Below, piece by piece: positions 36,822 through 47,185 of a DNA stretch of 64,000 bases (positions within the stretch are counted from its first letter, which is position 1; each line of letters begins with the position of its first letter). The stretch comes from Eutypella sp. D-1 (taxonomy: Eukaryota; Ascomycota; Sordariomycetes; Xylariales; Diatrypaceae): positions 496,001-560,000 of the forward strand of contig JAJTTP010000023.1 of the NCBI GenBank assembly GCA_023313575.1. The letters run 5' to 3'. The notes under the pieces are model-generated. The model ran no database searches, was not told the origin of the DNA, and worked only from the letters and a program-made list of their open reading frames with translations. The position numbers and the translations under genes were made by a program.

Positions 36822-38436
36822 GCGGGAGCGAGGTACTTGCTGCATTCCTCTTTTCCACCTTCTCTTCTTCTCTTATCGACTCTTTTTCGTGCAAGACGAC
36901 TCCCAGTCTCATGTCGGCCCTTTTATTTCTTTCGCATTTACGGTGTTTACGGCGTCATTTACACGAGCGTGGGTATTCAACATCGGCTCATCTCATATCT
37001 GAGAAGAAGAAGAAAAAAGAACATCTCTTTTTTTGGGTTATGTACATAAAATATGAATTGCATACTCGGGGAGGGAAGGGGGCTCAACTCGAACAAAGGT
37101 TCGGCTCAACGCCACCATAGAACAGGCATCGAAGGAGAGGAGGACAAGGGGGGTAGAGAGGATTGGCCATCCTCTCATAACCTCCTCAACACGCGCGGCG
37201 GCGCCACTTGTTTTCTTGGATCATCTTTAACAGAGACCCAAGAAGCCATTCACAATAACCGCGCTAGTATATGTGTAATATACATTCTATGTATAGATCT
37301 TTCCAATACTACACGGAGAGACGTGATATTGGATAAATTAACATACGCAATCTTGCCTTACTTAGAACCTCAAAACAACCGATTATTCCATGGCGCGCCT
37401 ACAACTGTGTAGACGATAATGTACAAGCCAAGCTCCCAGCCTGATGCGACCAGTCAGGTCGTACCTACGCACGGGTTTTGCATGTGCATTAGTTACCCCG
37501 TCCCCCGTTAGTTACTGTAACCCCGAAGGGGAGGTTTTTATGCGCGACTTGCCGCATATGTACGCAGGAGATTTTCGGCCAACTCGGCTGTAGAACATTT
37601 GTCTCAGATCGACGCATGGCGTATCTAAGCCGGTCCTATCAATGGCAAACGCTGGCTGCGGCTGCAGCTGCGGCTGCGGCTGCGCATCTTTGTTCCCGCC
37701 TTGGCGCCGCGGCTCATTTCGGGGGGGAAAACCTATTCGCAGCTTCGAATCTTGTCACCACCACCACCCATTTTATACACCAGCCATGGGCCTCCCGCCG
37801 AAATTCTCAGCTCTTGAGATTTCTACCCGATGGGAAGAAGACATGAGAGAGTCCACACGTGTCGCAGCGCAGCGGGTCCTTCCATTCGTACTGTTAGGTC
37901 TAGACAACGACGATTGGCGAATGGCTTTGCGCGTTATGCCTTTCATGCGCGCGAGCGGGCGGGCGCATCGCATCGCATCGCTTCCAGCCCGCTGTCAATC
38001 ACATACATCACCATGAGGGATGGGTGTATTTTTATATGGAAGTTTCAGCTCTGGAAAGTCGTGACGTGACTTAGGCGGTTGTCCGCGTTCGGGGAGCGGG
38101 GATGGGGAACTTCATGTCCGCGGTCGCCGGGCCGGAGAAAGGGGATGGTGAGTCCGTTGCCGGGTTAATCTTTCCGCGTCGTGGGTGGGGAGCGGCTATC
38201 AGCATGCTGCCTTCATGTTTCTTCTACGCACCATGTCAGAGGGATCTATGCATACTATGGCAGTAGCCGGGTAGTGAGCCGGTTGTGTGAAACATGCATA
38301 GACTGGGGCTGGATATTGGTCATACGGCTGGGAATTCCAAAGCACAGTTTATAACTTGCACGATAAACTAACATTACAATTACAATTACCGACATCGGCG
38401 ACCCAGGACATGACAGCAACATACATTAAGCAAAAA
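36822..38436. other. Intergenic region with a small GCTGCG-type microsatellite
   Basis: 1.6 kb between the cyclohydrolase and SDR 3' ends, which converge. Frames of 120-139 codons here are shadows or repeat-driven. A GCTGCG/GCTGCA hexamer run lies at about 37,651-37,685. I see no gene or RNA. Confidence 0.5.
37651..37685. repeat. Imperfect GCTGCG hexamer microsatellite
   Basis: About six units of GCTGCG with one GCTGCA variant. It explains the Ala- or Cys-Gly-rich translations of the frames around it, which are therefore not good gene candidates. Confidence 0.6.
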
Positions 38437-39564
38437 TCAAATATTCTTCGAGATTCCGGGCTCGACCTTCTCCAAGATCTCCATCAGTTCCGCAAAGACC
38501 CTCTTCTGCACCCGGTCGCCCTCCTCCGACTCGACCCACTCGTGTGGCGTGCTCAGCTTACAGTCCTCGAGGTACTTCCCGTGGCTCTCCCGGCCCGCCA
38601 CGGCAGCCGCGACGTAGGTCCGGGCGCCCGCCTCGGCGGTGCGGCCCAGGATCGGCAAGAAGGCGCCCATCATGAGGTTCGCGAGCCACGAGCTGGTGCC
38701 GTTGCGCAGAAGCTCTGACTGGCAGGTACCCGGGTCGACGAAGTTGAGCACGACCTGTGTCTTGCCCTGCTCCTCCTCCTCCTCTGCTTTGCTCCGCAGC
38801 AGCATCCGGGAGGCGACCTCGCGGCCGGCAAGCAGGCTCAAAAGCTTCGACCCGCTGTAGTGCTGCAGCAGGTCCCGGCCGTTCTTGTACTCCTCGAAGA
38901 TGGACGGCCCGTCGAGCCCCTTGAGCTTGCCGTAGAAATGTCCGTTGGAGCTGATGATGACTAAATGCGGGACATCCGGTTTTGTTCCGTCGCGCGCCGC
39001 CGCCGCCGCCACGTCCGGCTTGGCATCCCCGCCGTAAAATGCCTCCTTGGTGGCCCGGAGCTTCGGGAGCAGCAGCAGCGCCATCAGCCACGTGGAGATG
39101 GTGTTGACAGTGACGCTGCACTCGTAGCCCTCGGCGAGCCTGAACTCGCCGCTATAAATGCCGGCGTTCTCGACGACGACGTCAAGGCGCTCGAGGGCTG
39201 CGGTGCGGCCGCAGAACGCCTTGACGCTGTCAAAAGACTCCAGATCAACCTGCCAGACCTCGATTCTGTCCGGGTCGGTGGCGACGGCGTCGCCTTTCTG
39301 CTGTTGCAGGGTTGACTCAATATCGCGCTTCGCGGCGTCGCCCTTCTCCGGGCTCCGACAGCCGAGGATCAACTTCCGCGCGTTCAGGCGCGCGAAGTGG
39401 CGCGCGGCCTCGAGCCCGAGACCCGTGTTGGCGCCCGTCACCAGCACCGTCTTCCCCGTGAAGTCCGCGTCGGGGGACGGCAGCGGCATCACCTGCGTGG
39501 TGAAGGACCTGTATATGCTTCGGTTCCTGCAGCAGACGCGTAAGTTATCATGGCGAGCCGGCAC
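38437..39564 (-). CDS. Short-chain dehydrogenase/reductase (retinol-dehydrogenase-like)
   Basis: Single exon, 375 aa, minus strand. It is a classical SDR with a Rossmann fold: TGANTGLG for the cofactor at 43-50, a CRSPEK basic patch near 69 suggesting NADP(H), NAG at 133-135, catalytic Ser at 205/206 in IISSNGHF, and YSGSK with Tyr236 and Lys240. The long start is kept because fungal relatives have 30-40 residues before the glycine motif; Met26 (39489) is the alternative. An Ala-rich insert near 180-200 and a Glu run near 263 are unusual but in frame. The family oxidises alcohols or reduces ketones. It is divergent from a P450 across 806 bp, suggesting a shared promoter and a common pathway (inference). 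The substrate is unknown. Confidence 0.88.
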   Translation of the reverse strand: MPARHDNLRVCCRNRSIYRSFTTQVMPLPSPDADFTGKTVLVTGANTGLGLEAARHFARLNARKLILGCRSPEKGDAAKRDIESTLQQQKGDAVATDPDRIEVWQVDLESFDSVKAFCGRTAALERLDVVVENAGIYSGEFRLAEGYECSVTVNTISTWLMALLLLPKLRATKEAFYGGDAKPDVAAAAARDGTKPDVPHLVIISSNGHFYGKLKGLDGPSIFEEYKNGRDLLQHYSGSKLLSLLAGREVASRMLLRSKAEEEEEQGKTQVVLNFVDPGTCQSELLRNGTSSWLANLMMGAFLPILGRTAEAGARTYVAAAVAGRESHGKYLEDCKLSTPHEWVESEEGDRVQKRVFAELMEILEKVEPGISKNI

Positions 39565-40370
39565 CGCCGGAAAGCTGGGGGAAAGCGACGATGGATCTAT
39601 AACTTACATGTTGTCGGGTGGATCAGATTTCTTGGCGCGTAGGGTGATTGGAGTCTATTCTATAAGGGTATTGTAGAGGGACTGACTATGTAATCGAAGT
39701 TGAACATGCAATTGTCTTCATTCCATGAATCCCGAAGTAATCATTCCAATACCGGTGGAATCCGCACTATCTGCTATCCACTAAGCGTAGACGGCGCTTG
39801 CCGCTATAACCAGCATTGGCAGATGGCATTCAAGGATTTTAGTGCCGCTCTATAGCTGCTGCTTCTTACTTTAGCCCTACAGGGCTGTTCGTATAGTGGC
39901 ACCAATGGCCCAAGCTTATTGCGGAGGACGGCTGAAGCAATAAACGGACGAAGTAATTACCGACATCTAGATTGGTTGTTAAGCACAACTCTGGAGAGCT
40001 AGATTTCCACTTTCACAATGAGTGACGTCTTGAAATGGGGACCCCTCGATGCTTCAGGATGCAGCTAGATAGCCATCAGGATTCAGCCCAGACAAGGGGG
40101 CTCCTGTTTATAGGCGAGTAGTTGATAGCTATGTCACACCGTGAACACGTATAAAGTACGAAGGAAGTCGCTGGCCAACACTGAACACTCCTAGATTATG
40201 CATTATAAGTGCGGGAAGGGACCACCACTCGGCCTAATTGGCATAAGAGCATGAATTGGTAGCGGATACGGATGAACCCGTTAAGTGTCACCTCTCGCCG
40301 TTCCTCTCGCCGTTTTTCTGGGCGGCTTCCGCCTTTCTCTTTACATTCCAACTTTGTATCTGTGGGTACC
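39565..40370. promoter_or_regulatory. Divergent promoter region between the SDR and the P450
   Basis: 806 bp between two starts that point away from each other. It contains no open frame of note. Shared regulation of the two redox genes is possible but no specific site was recognised. Confidence 0.45.
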
Positions 40371-42002
40371 ATGGCATCCATCACGACGCTCGTGCTCGGC
40401 GCCTTAGCCGCTACGTACGTTTTCCTACGCGTTCTTCTCCGGCTAACACAGGACGCGAGGGAGCCGCCCGCCATCTTGATGGGGCTTCCTTTCATCAGTT
40501 CTGTTATCAGAATGGGAAGAGAGAAGCAAAAGTTCTACACCCGACTTAGGTTCGTCGTTCTCTTCGTCTAACTAACTCCTGGTCATGCTCTGTGGCATGG
40601 GGCCTAACAATGGAAGTACCAACAGAGATGAATACAACTTACCCATCTACACCCTTCGCATGCCCTTCTGCCGCATGTACATAGTGAACTCCACCGAGCT
40701 CATCCCAGAGCTGCAAAGGCACTGGCGCACTGTGAGCTTCGGCGCCATTTCGGCCGGCGCCGGCGCCATTACCGGGATGAGCGATAAGGGGCTCGAGTTA
40801 TTGAACCGGGACCTGCAGAACGAGCACGGTTTCACTTTGAGCACGCCAAAATTCATCACGCCTTCGATGGCGCCCGGCGAGGACCTGGATGCTATGAATA
40901 GGAGGGCAGTCGAGATCTACGCCGAGGAGACGGAGGCGTTGAGGGCGCGGGGAGCAGAATCCCTATGGGGACGCCGCTATCGCCGAAGCCTGGAGGTATG
41001 AGTAAATCAGGTGGCCCTGGAGTCAAAGTTTCCGCTAACTCTTGCAACAGAACATTTGAATCCGGATTTCTGGCTCTTATCCTATTTCCCTTCATGTCAT
41101 CCTTCTTCCCGAAGGTAATCAAAGCGCGGGAACTCATCGCCGCCGCCATGCTCGAGTACATGCGCAAAGGCGGATACAAGACGGCCTCGGGACTGATCCG
41201 CAAGCGTTACGAGCATCACCGCGACATGTTCGGAATGACCCTCGAGGACGTCGCGCGCGGCGAACTCGGGAATTCCTTCGGCGTGCTGAGCAACTCATCC
41301 ATCGCCCCGCTATGGATGCTCTACTACATCTTCTCCGACGAGCGCGTGCTAGCCGACGTGCGCCGCGAGGTCTCGGCTCTGGTAGTACCGGAGAGCGACG
41401 GCGGCGGCGGCACCCTCAATTCTGTGGACCTGGGCGATGTCCGCAAGGCCTGTCCCGTCCTCATGAGCACCTTCCAGGAGATGATGCGCCTGCACAACGT
41501 GAATCCGGGCCCCCGCGTTCTTCTCGAGGACGTGTACCTAGACGGCAGGCGCGTGCTCCTCAAGAAGGGCAGTAGGCTCATGATCCCTGCCACCGTGCAG
41601 CACACCAGCGTGGCGGCGTGGGGCGACGACGTCGGCGAGTTCGATCATCTGCGCTTCACGCGCAAGAAGTCGGAGCCGGGTCGCCAGCGGCCGAACCGCG
41701 TCGCCTTCCGCGCCTTCGGCGGCGGCCATGTGCTCTGCCCGGGGCGCCACTTCGCCAGCACCGAAATCATGGCCCTTACCGCCCTGATGGTGCTCCAATT
41801 TGATATCGTGCCCGTTGCGGGCAGGTGGGTCGAGCCCTCGTGCAACAACACCCCGGCCCATTTCGGCTTCGCGATCCCGGATGAGGATATCGACGTTGAA
41901 CTTCGGCCTAGGAATCCAGACGTGAAGTGGCGCGTTACTTTCTCGGGATCGGATGAGGCGATGGGGATCGTTGCGGAGGATATTGAAACGAGAGAAGAGT
42001 AG
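40371..42002 (+). pseudogene. Cytochrome P450 with an internal deletion/frameshift (CYP7/CYP8-like fungal family)
   Basis: Start ACCATGG at 40371. Exon segments 40371-40549, 40626-40995 and 41051-42002 with introns GTTCGT-ACAG (76 bp) and GTATGA-ACAG (55 bp, branch GCTAAC). The N-terminal anchor, the proline-rich hinge and YNLPIYTLRMP are normal, as are the EMMR K-helix and the heme loop FGGGHVLCPGRHFA. Exon 2 does not keep one frame: it reads well to about 40,956 (EETEALRARGA), while the family sequence before intron 2 (NPYGDAAIAEAW) is in another frame from 40,958. The total, 1501 nt, is not divisible by three. From family knowledge, a conserved stretch of about 20-25 residues is missing exactly at that point. 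The product would be truncated, unless this is an assembly error. Confidence 0.75.
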
Positions 42003-42157
42003 CTTCTGGACTAATTTAGCTGTGCTCACGAGCAACCCTGCATGTCGTGCTATACATAAGAATTGCGAGACTGTTTACATAAGTGAATGAATTTGCTCTA
42101 ATTTCAAAATCAACAAGCTGAGGCGTGGGTTCTCAAAAGTCCCTGCCCAAAGCCCAT

Positions 42158-43590
42158 TCATCCAGCCGTGCTGGCCGTGCCTTTAGCCAGCGCTAATATT
42201 CCCTTGTAATCGGCGTTCTCCAAGAGCCGAGCGAGCCTCTCCTCCGCTTTGATACCGAAGGTCGCCTCCCTCGTATTTTTCAGCACCTTGGCGACGCGCG
42301 GCCTCCTAATCCCGTCGATTTCCTTCAGAACCGCCGGTACGTGAACCGGAGCTACGCCGGGGTGCAACAACAGGCGGAACGCCTCCCCGTCCTCGATGGA
42401 CATGTTAGCGCCCTGGCCTTGTAGAGGCGTCATGGCATCTACGCAGGAGAAGTCAGTCACATTATTATTTTACAACTTATTAGTGGATGAAGATTTGGTT
42501 TTTATAGGTGACATACGAGCTGCATCCCCGATGAGGATAGCGCGGCCACGACACCATGTCGGTAAGGGGTCGATATCTTGGAGTTCCCACATTTTGACCT
42601 CGTCGACGACCCTATATGACAGTGAGCGAGAGCACGAAGCACTTCCTCTGCGCATCTACGATTTGGTACTTACTTGAAGAGCTTTGTGACATTCTCGTCG
42701 AGATCGTGGAAGGTCTCGAGCATCTCATCCATATCCCCGTCGGCATTCCACGACTCTGTGGTCTCGGCCTTCTCCTCGCGCGTTCGGAAGATACATGATA
42801 GGTTCATGGACTCAAGTCCGTTGGTGGGGTAGAACAGGATAAAGCGGTCGGTGCCGTCTAGACCAGCAGAAAACATGTGGTAATGCGCGGTCCACCAGTC
42901 GGGCAATTTTCCGAGTACGGAACGCGCCATCGCCGCCGACAGGGTAGATCGGAAGCAGGTCAGACCCGATTTCTTCGCCTTGAATTCTGCGCTCTGTAAG
43001 ATCTGCTCCCGCATACGGGAGTGAATGCCATCCGCAGCTGTGCTATATCAGCCGAACTCCATGACTGTCGTATTGAAGACGTGCATTTGACCACACGTAC
43101 CGATCACCAAATCAGCTTTTACTTCCGACCCATCAATCAGTGTGACTGCACCGTTCTCCGCATCGAGATCAATAACCGGTGTGTCATAAACAATCTCAGC
43201 CGGCTCTCCAACGATGCCCAGCTCAGCAGAGGGCGCGGTCGCGAGTCTTACGAGCTCGTTCCTGACATCAACTCGAAGGTGCGTGAGCGACGACACGCCA
43301 AACGTCTCCTTCATCTTGGGATCGATCTCTTGGAGCAGCTTGCTAGCCTTGTCGTAGGTTCTGTAACCCTCTGACTCGACGGAGCCGGCCCGTGTTCGGT
43401 CGAAACCGATGGAGTCTAGGATGCGTACTGCATTAGGCGTGGTGCTGAGCCCCTGGCCCTCCCGCGCGAACGTCTTGGCGCTGCGCTCATAGATAGTCAC
43501 CTCGTGACTTTCACGGAGAATGCGCGCCGCGGTCAGGCCGGCGAGCCCGGAGCCCACGATCAATACTCGCAGCTTTTCTTGGCCTGCCAT
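42158..43590 (-). CDS. FAD-dependent monooxygenase (salicylate-hydroxylase/PHBH-like)
   Basis: Minus strand, exons 43590-43101, 43037-42674, 42611-42517 and 42438-42158, 409 aa. Introns are 63, 62 and 78 bp with donors GTACGT, GTAAGT and GTATGT. All three FAD motifs are intact: GSGLAG dinucleotide-binding motif at 13-18, DLVIAADGIHS near 159-169 across the first junction, and GRAILIGDAAHAMTPLQGQGAN near 307-328 across the third. The fold is a group A flavoprotein aromatic hydroxylase using NAD(P)H and O2. No signal peptide or C-terminal anchor is visible, so it is probably soluble. It converges with the broken P450, with 155 bp between the ends. With the SDR and P450s it suggests an oxidative pathway. 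The substrate is not readable. Confidence 0.88.
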
Positions 43591-44238
43591 AGCAGAATAA
43601 ACAAAGATAGAGATTATGACTGGAACGAGGAAATTGAAGAGTTCAGTTAAGCCTAGTAAATTCCATTCCTTCCTATGACCTTGCTTCTCATATGACCAGG
43701 TAGACCTTATATATATAAAAAGCGACGCCCTTTTGCCCGCTGCATAGCAGCACGTCCGAGACGCCTACATCGTGGGCCAATCCAATGTGAAGCCGAGAAG
43801 TACGTAGAACGGAGATTAACTGTGGCTGATCACAGGCGTTTCAAAAAATATTGGTTCGGACGAGGGACTTCGGACGTGAATCTTCAGCGGAGGCATTGAA
43901 CCATGCCTCGCATCTCCGGTACTCATTGAAACCTAGTTGTAAAGTCAGAGGCTCATGAGAGAGTCATAGCAAGGAGACTTTAGTACTTGATCGGAGTTAC
44001 GGCTGACGTTATTACGGGCAGGGTGACGGGGCCGACCTCCACACTCGCTGTTATCGGCTTAGAGAAGTCGGAGATATACCCGGATCTCCGAGACAATGGC
44101 AGAAAAATCTTGCAGATTTAGCTGTGCACTGAAAGAAAAATAAAATTGGGATAACGAGCCAAAAGAAAGAGGCAAGACATCATAAAGGGAAACGCAACAG
44201 GGACAAAGAATGGCACGTTAAGAGCAAAAAAAAAGAGT
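43591..44238. other. Upstream region of the monooxygenase
   Basis: 648 bp without a gene. An AT run, TATATATATAAAA at 43708-43720, lies about 120 bp upstream of the monooxygenase start and may act as its TATA element. The tRNA-Tyr gene follows. Confidence 0.4.
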
Positions 44239-44326
44239 TCCCTCGGGCCGGAATCGAACCGGCGACATTTCGGTTACAAATTTAACAATTACAGCCGAAC
44301 GCGATAACCAACTACACCACCAAGGG
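44239..44326 (-). tRNA. tRNA-Tyr (anticodon GTA) with a 14 nt intron
   Basis: On the minus strand the acceptor stem CCCTTGG (44326-44320) pairs with CCGAGGG (44246-44240, with one G-T), and the discriminator A is at 44239. The D arm GTGTAGTTGGTTATCGC, anticodon stem TTCGG/CCGAA and T arm GCCGG-TTCGATT-CCGGC are all formed. The loop reads CTGTAA, then a 14 nt intron (44288-44275), then A, so the intron lies after position 37 as usual. Anticodon GTA is at 44292-44290. The C1-G72 pair and A73 are tyrosine identity elements, and the D and T arms resemble fission-yeast tRNA-Tyr. Placing the intron differently would give TGT (Thr), which is less likely. Confidence 0.88.
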
Positions 44327-44989
44327 GGGTTGGTCCTCAAGAGTCGAGGTTGGCCTTGACTCGAGGGGAAGTTGGAGAATTTTGGTATTATCGATGCTTA
44401 TCATCCCCGCACCTGTAGCCCACCTTAGGTATAGAGTACAATGAGGGGTAAGCTATGTACCTACTTACCACGTTCTATGCCCAGGTGTAAGATTGGGACA
44501 GCTACCTACGTAGGTACCTAACTGCAGAGGTGCCAGTTGGGTGGATAGGTACTGAGTACTATAATCCCCCTCGGCGGTAGGAGGAACTCAAATCGCCTAC
44601 CATGTACTGGCCTACCAAGTATGTACCGTAGCTTGCGTAGGTACCTAAATATTCGTACTCGGTTGAAATCTACAGGTGTACTTGGTCAAGTTCCACTCAC
44701 ATGGATGCATGATTTAGGGGCACGCGACATTCAAATTCAACAAAATATATTGCATGGATCAATTCGACACTAGGTAGAAGATGAATTTTATTTTTTATTT
44801 TTCTCGTTTCATTTGAATTCATGCCGTAAAGGCTATTGGGCAGTGCTAACTAGAAACAAGCAAACATGGTGAAAACATTGCGCGGCGAGAAACAAAACTA
44901 TACTCACCTTAACTACCTGTAATGGCCCTTCAACCACCACCGTCACATCAGCCATGCTGCTGCTGCTCCCACTTGTCCTTTCCAGATGT
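44327..44989. other. Intergenic region with TACCTACGTAGGTA palindrome
   Basis: 663 bp between the tRNA and the Thr-Glu repeat gene. It contains a perfect 14 bp palindrome at 44503-44516 and many short GTAC/GTAGGTA motifs between 44,430 and 44,660. No gene. Confidence 0.5.
44503..44516. repeat. Palindrome TACCTACGTAGGTA
   Basis: Perfect 14 bp palindrome, identical to the core of the 18 bp palindrome at 35326-35343. Confidence 0.7.
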
Positions 44990-47185
44990 CTAAGGGACCG
45001 TGGCGTAACCCGTCCCTCGCGACTTGTCGGAAGTAGTAGTCTGCCTCCCGCCGTAAAGGAACTGGTAGCCCCTCTTCACCGACTCAGTAGATTTACTCGA
45101 GGACTCGGCGGACTCTGCGGCGACTTCCCTATTCCACCAATCTATGATGTTCCCGCGAGTCGTAGGTCTGGGCCCCTCGTTGGTCGTGCGAGATGAGTCA
45201 AAGATCTTGGAATATCTTTGCTCGTGGTCAGGGACCTCGGTGTTCGGACGCTTCCTCGCCTCAATAAACTTACTGATCTTCGCCTCCTTGTCATCCTTAT
45301 CCTGCTGTTCGGTCTTGATGCCCTTCCTAGTCGTGGGGGATGTACTCGTCAGGGATTCCGTCGTTGTGGTCTCCATCACTTGGTCTTCCGATTCCACCTG
45401 CCAGTTAATGTCCTTCAGGTCTTCCGACTCCACCTCCTGCCATTCAATGTCTTCCATCTCCAGGTCTTCCGGCTCTGGGGTGGGCCCAAAGGATGAGGTT
45501 GAACTGTCTTTTAGCGTCGTGGAATCCTGAGCGGGATTAGCCGTATCTTCTTTAGCTCCGTATATTAATGAAGACCAGAATTTCCCAATGCGCCTAGGGG
45601 CTTCGGACACGGATACGGTCGATGCGACCTTCTGTGGTGACTTTGTCGATGCGACCTTCAGTGGTGACTTTGCCGATGCGACCTTCAGCGGTGACTTTGT
45701 CGATGCGACTTTCAGTGGTGACTTTGTCTCATAGCAGTTCCTCCAGCAGGGCATTATCGTCTCCGTTTCCGTTTCCGTTTCCGTCTCCGTTGTCGTCTCC
45801 GTCTCCGTCTCCGTATCTACCATTCTCTCTGTTTTCGTATTGAACCTAGTACGGAATTCCGTCTCGGTCTCGGTCTCGGTCTCGGTCTCTGTGTCTGTGT
45901 CTGTTACCCTCTTGGTTATCGTTTCAGTTTCAGTCTCAGTCTCGGTCTCGACGTCGGTCTCGGTTTCCGTCACGGTCTGGGTCTCGGTTTCCGTCACCGT
46001 GTTTGTCTTTATGCCTATCCTAGTCCTTGTCTTAACCTGGGTTTCCGTCTCCGTCTCCGTATCTGTCATTCTCTCTGTTTTCGTATTGAACCTAGTACGG
46101 AATCTCGTCTCGGTCTCAGTATCGGTCTCGGTCTTGGTGTCAGTCTCCGTTTCCGTCTCCGTCTCCGTCTCTGTCTTCGTATCTGTTATTCTCTCGGTTT
46201 TCGTATTGAACCTAGTACGGAATTCCGTCTCGGTCTCAATCTCGGTCTCGGTCTCTGTCTCGGTCTCTGTTATTCTCTCTGTTTTCGTATTGAACCTAGT
46301 ACGGAATTCCGTCTCGGTCTCGGTCTCGGTCTCTGTCTCCGTTTCTGTTTCCGTTTCCGTTTCCGTCTCCGTCTCCGTCTCCGTACGGATCAGGGTCTCT
46401 GTCTTTGTGTTATAGCAGGGCTCCGTTTCCGTCTCCGTCTTCGTATCTGTCTCCGTACGGATCAGGGTCTCGGTCTCTGTTGTGGTCTTCGCGACCGGGA
46501 CATTAGCCGGGATTATTCTTGAGGTCTTTTCGCCTCGGGTCTTGGGCTTCTGAGGCTGAGTCTGAGGCTGAGTCTTCGGGCTCAAAGGCTGAATCTTCGG
46601 CTGAGTCTTGAGCTTCTGAGGTTGAGTCTTCGGCTGGGTCTTGGGCTTCTGCGGCTGGGTCTTGGGTGCAGGCTGGATCTTGCGCTTCGCCTGGGTCGCG
46701 GGCTGGGCTTCGGCCTCAGTCACAGTCTCAGTTTCTGTCACGGTCTCCGTGGAAGTAGTAGTAAACCAAGCGGTAGGATACCAATCATCATCGTCATCAT
46801 AGGTCATCCATTCCCAATTCTCAGCCTTGGAGAGCGACTCTGCTTGTTCCGTTGACCCTATGTCGTGCTTTTCCTCGAAGTTGAAGGGCCGGAAGTTGCA
46901 CACCATCTTGGCTACCAAGCATAGGACAATGGCGGTTAGTACCCAAAAGAAGACTGGCCAGCGCCAACCTAACTTGGGCCAACCTTCGTACCTGTGCCTA
47001 CGAAAGTAGGACCTGTTCCGGTTCCGACTTCGAATCCAGCAGCCTTCGCATCTCCCGCACGTCATGGGGGTCTTATACCGCCTGCCCATCCTGGCTGTGC
47101 CATGTAGGTCATTACGACCACGACCTAGGCAGTCGTAGTTTTGCATTTTGAGATTAGCCTTCGTAGCTGTTCGTGTTTCGTGCAC
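44990..47185 (-). CDS. Single-pass membrane protein with long Thr-Glu repeats, hypothetical
   Basis: One exon, 731 aa, minus strand. A second Met at residue 14 (47146) is an alternative start. Residues 1-75 are basic with a CGRCEGC cluster; residues 76-96 form one membrane helix (WPVFFWVLTAIVLCL and on). The positive-inside rule predicts a cytosolic N-terminus and an outer or luminal C-terminus (type II). Then come an acidic DDDDD patch (130-134), a Pro-Gln-Lys repeat (about 170-217, KTQPQKP units), about 270 residues of alternating Thr-Glu with four copies of FRTRFNTKTER, four copies of a KSPLKVAS decapeptide, and a charged tail. I recognise no family. Frame choice: the plus shadow is an equally repetitive Ser-Val run but much shorter, and only the minus frame has a coherent, non-repetitive N- and C-terminus. 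Confidence 0.65.
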   Translation of the reverse strand: MHETRTATKANLKMQNYDCLGRGRNDLHGTARMGRRYKTPMTCGRCEGCWIRSRNRNRSYFRRHRYEGWPKLGWRWPVFFWVLTAIVLCLVAKMVCNFRPFNFEEKHDIGSTEQAESLSKAENWEWMTYDDDDDWYPTAWFTTTSTETVTETETVTEAEAQPATQAKRKIQPAPKTQPQKPKTQPKTQPQKLKTQPKIQPLSPKTQPQTQPQKPKTRGEKTSRIIPANVPVAKTTTETETLIRTETDTKTETETEPCYNTKTETLIRTETETETETETETETETETETETETEFRTRFNTKTERITETETETETEIETETEFRTRFNTKTERITDTKTETETETETETDTKTETDTETETRFRTRFNTKTERMTDTETETETQVKTRTRIGIKTNTVTETETQTVTETETDVETETETETETITKRVTDTDTETETETETETEFRTRFNTKTERMVDTETETETTTETETETETETIMPCWRNCYETKSPLKVASTKSPLKVASAKSPLKVASTKSPQKVASTVSVSEAPRRIGKFWSSLIYGAKEDTANPAQDSTTLKDSSTSSFGPTPEPEDLEMEDIEWQEVESEDLKDINWQVESEDQVMETTTTESLTSTSPTTRKGIKTEQQDKDDKEAKISKFIEARKRPNTEVPDHEQRYSKIFDSSRTTNEGPRPTTRGNIIDWWNREVAAESAESSSKSTESVKRGYQFLYGGRQTTTSDKSRGTGYATVP
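45616..45733 (-). repeat. 30 bp tandem repeat, about four units
   Basis: Four direct units of about 30 bp encode KSPLKVASTK-type decapeptides in the membrane protein. Units differ by one or two bases, mostly silent or conservative, and length is a multiple of three so the frame is kept. Confidence 0.75.
45755..46490 (-). repeat. GAGAC(G/C) hexamer minisatellite encoding Thr-Glu
   Basis: On the plus strand a long run of CGTCTC/GGTCTC/CGTTTC hexamers, coding ThrGlu dipeptides on the minus strand. It is broken by longer units containing a Met/Ile-Thr-Glu-Arg segment and FRTRFNTK, four times. Likely prone to copy-number change. Confidence 0.8.

Noticed and set aside
40907..40957. A cryptic 51 bp intron that would restore the P450 frame
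   Set aside because: It would need a poor GTCGAG donor and would remove sequence that reads as conserved P450 (EIYAEETEALRARG); the conserved segment after it would still be missing.
44239..44326. tRNA-Thr (TGT) reading of the same gene
   Set aside because: It needs an intron on the 5' side of the anticodon; placing it after position 37 gives GTA, and the C1-G72 pair fits tyrosine.
45840..46415. 191-codon plus-strand frame of alternating Ser-Val
   Set aside because: It is the antisense shadow of the Thr-Glu hexamer repeat; the minus frame extends 731 codons with non-repetitive ends and a membrane helix.
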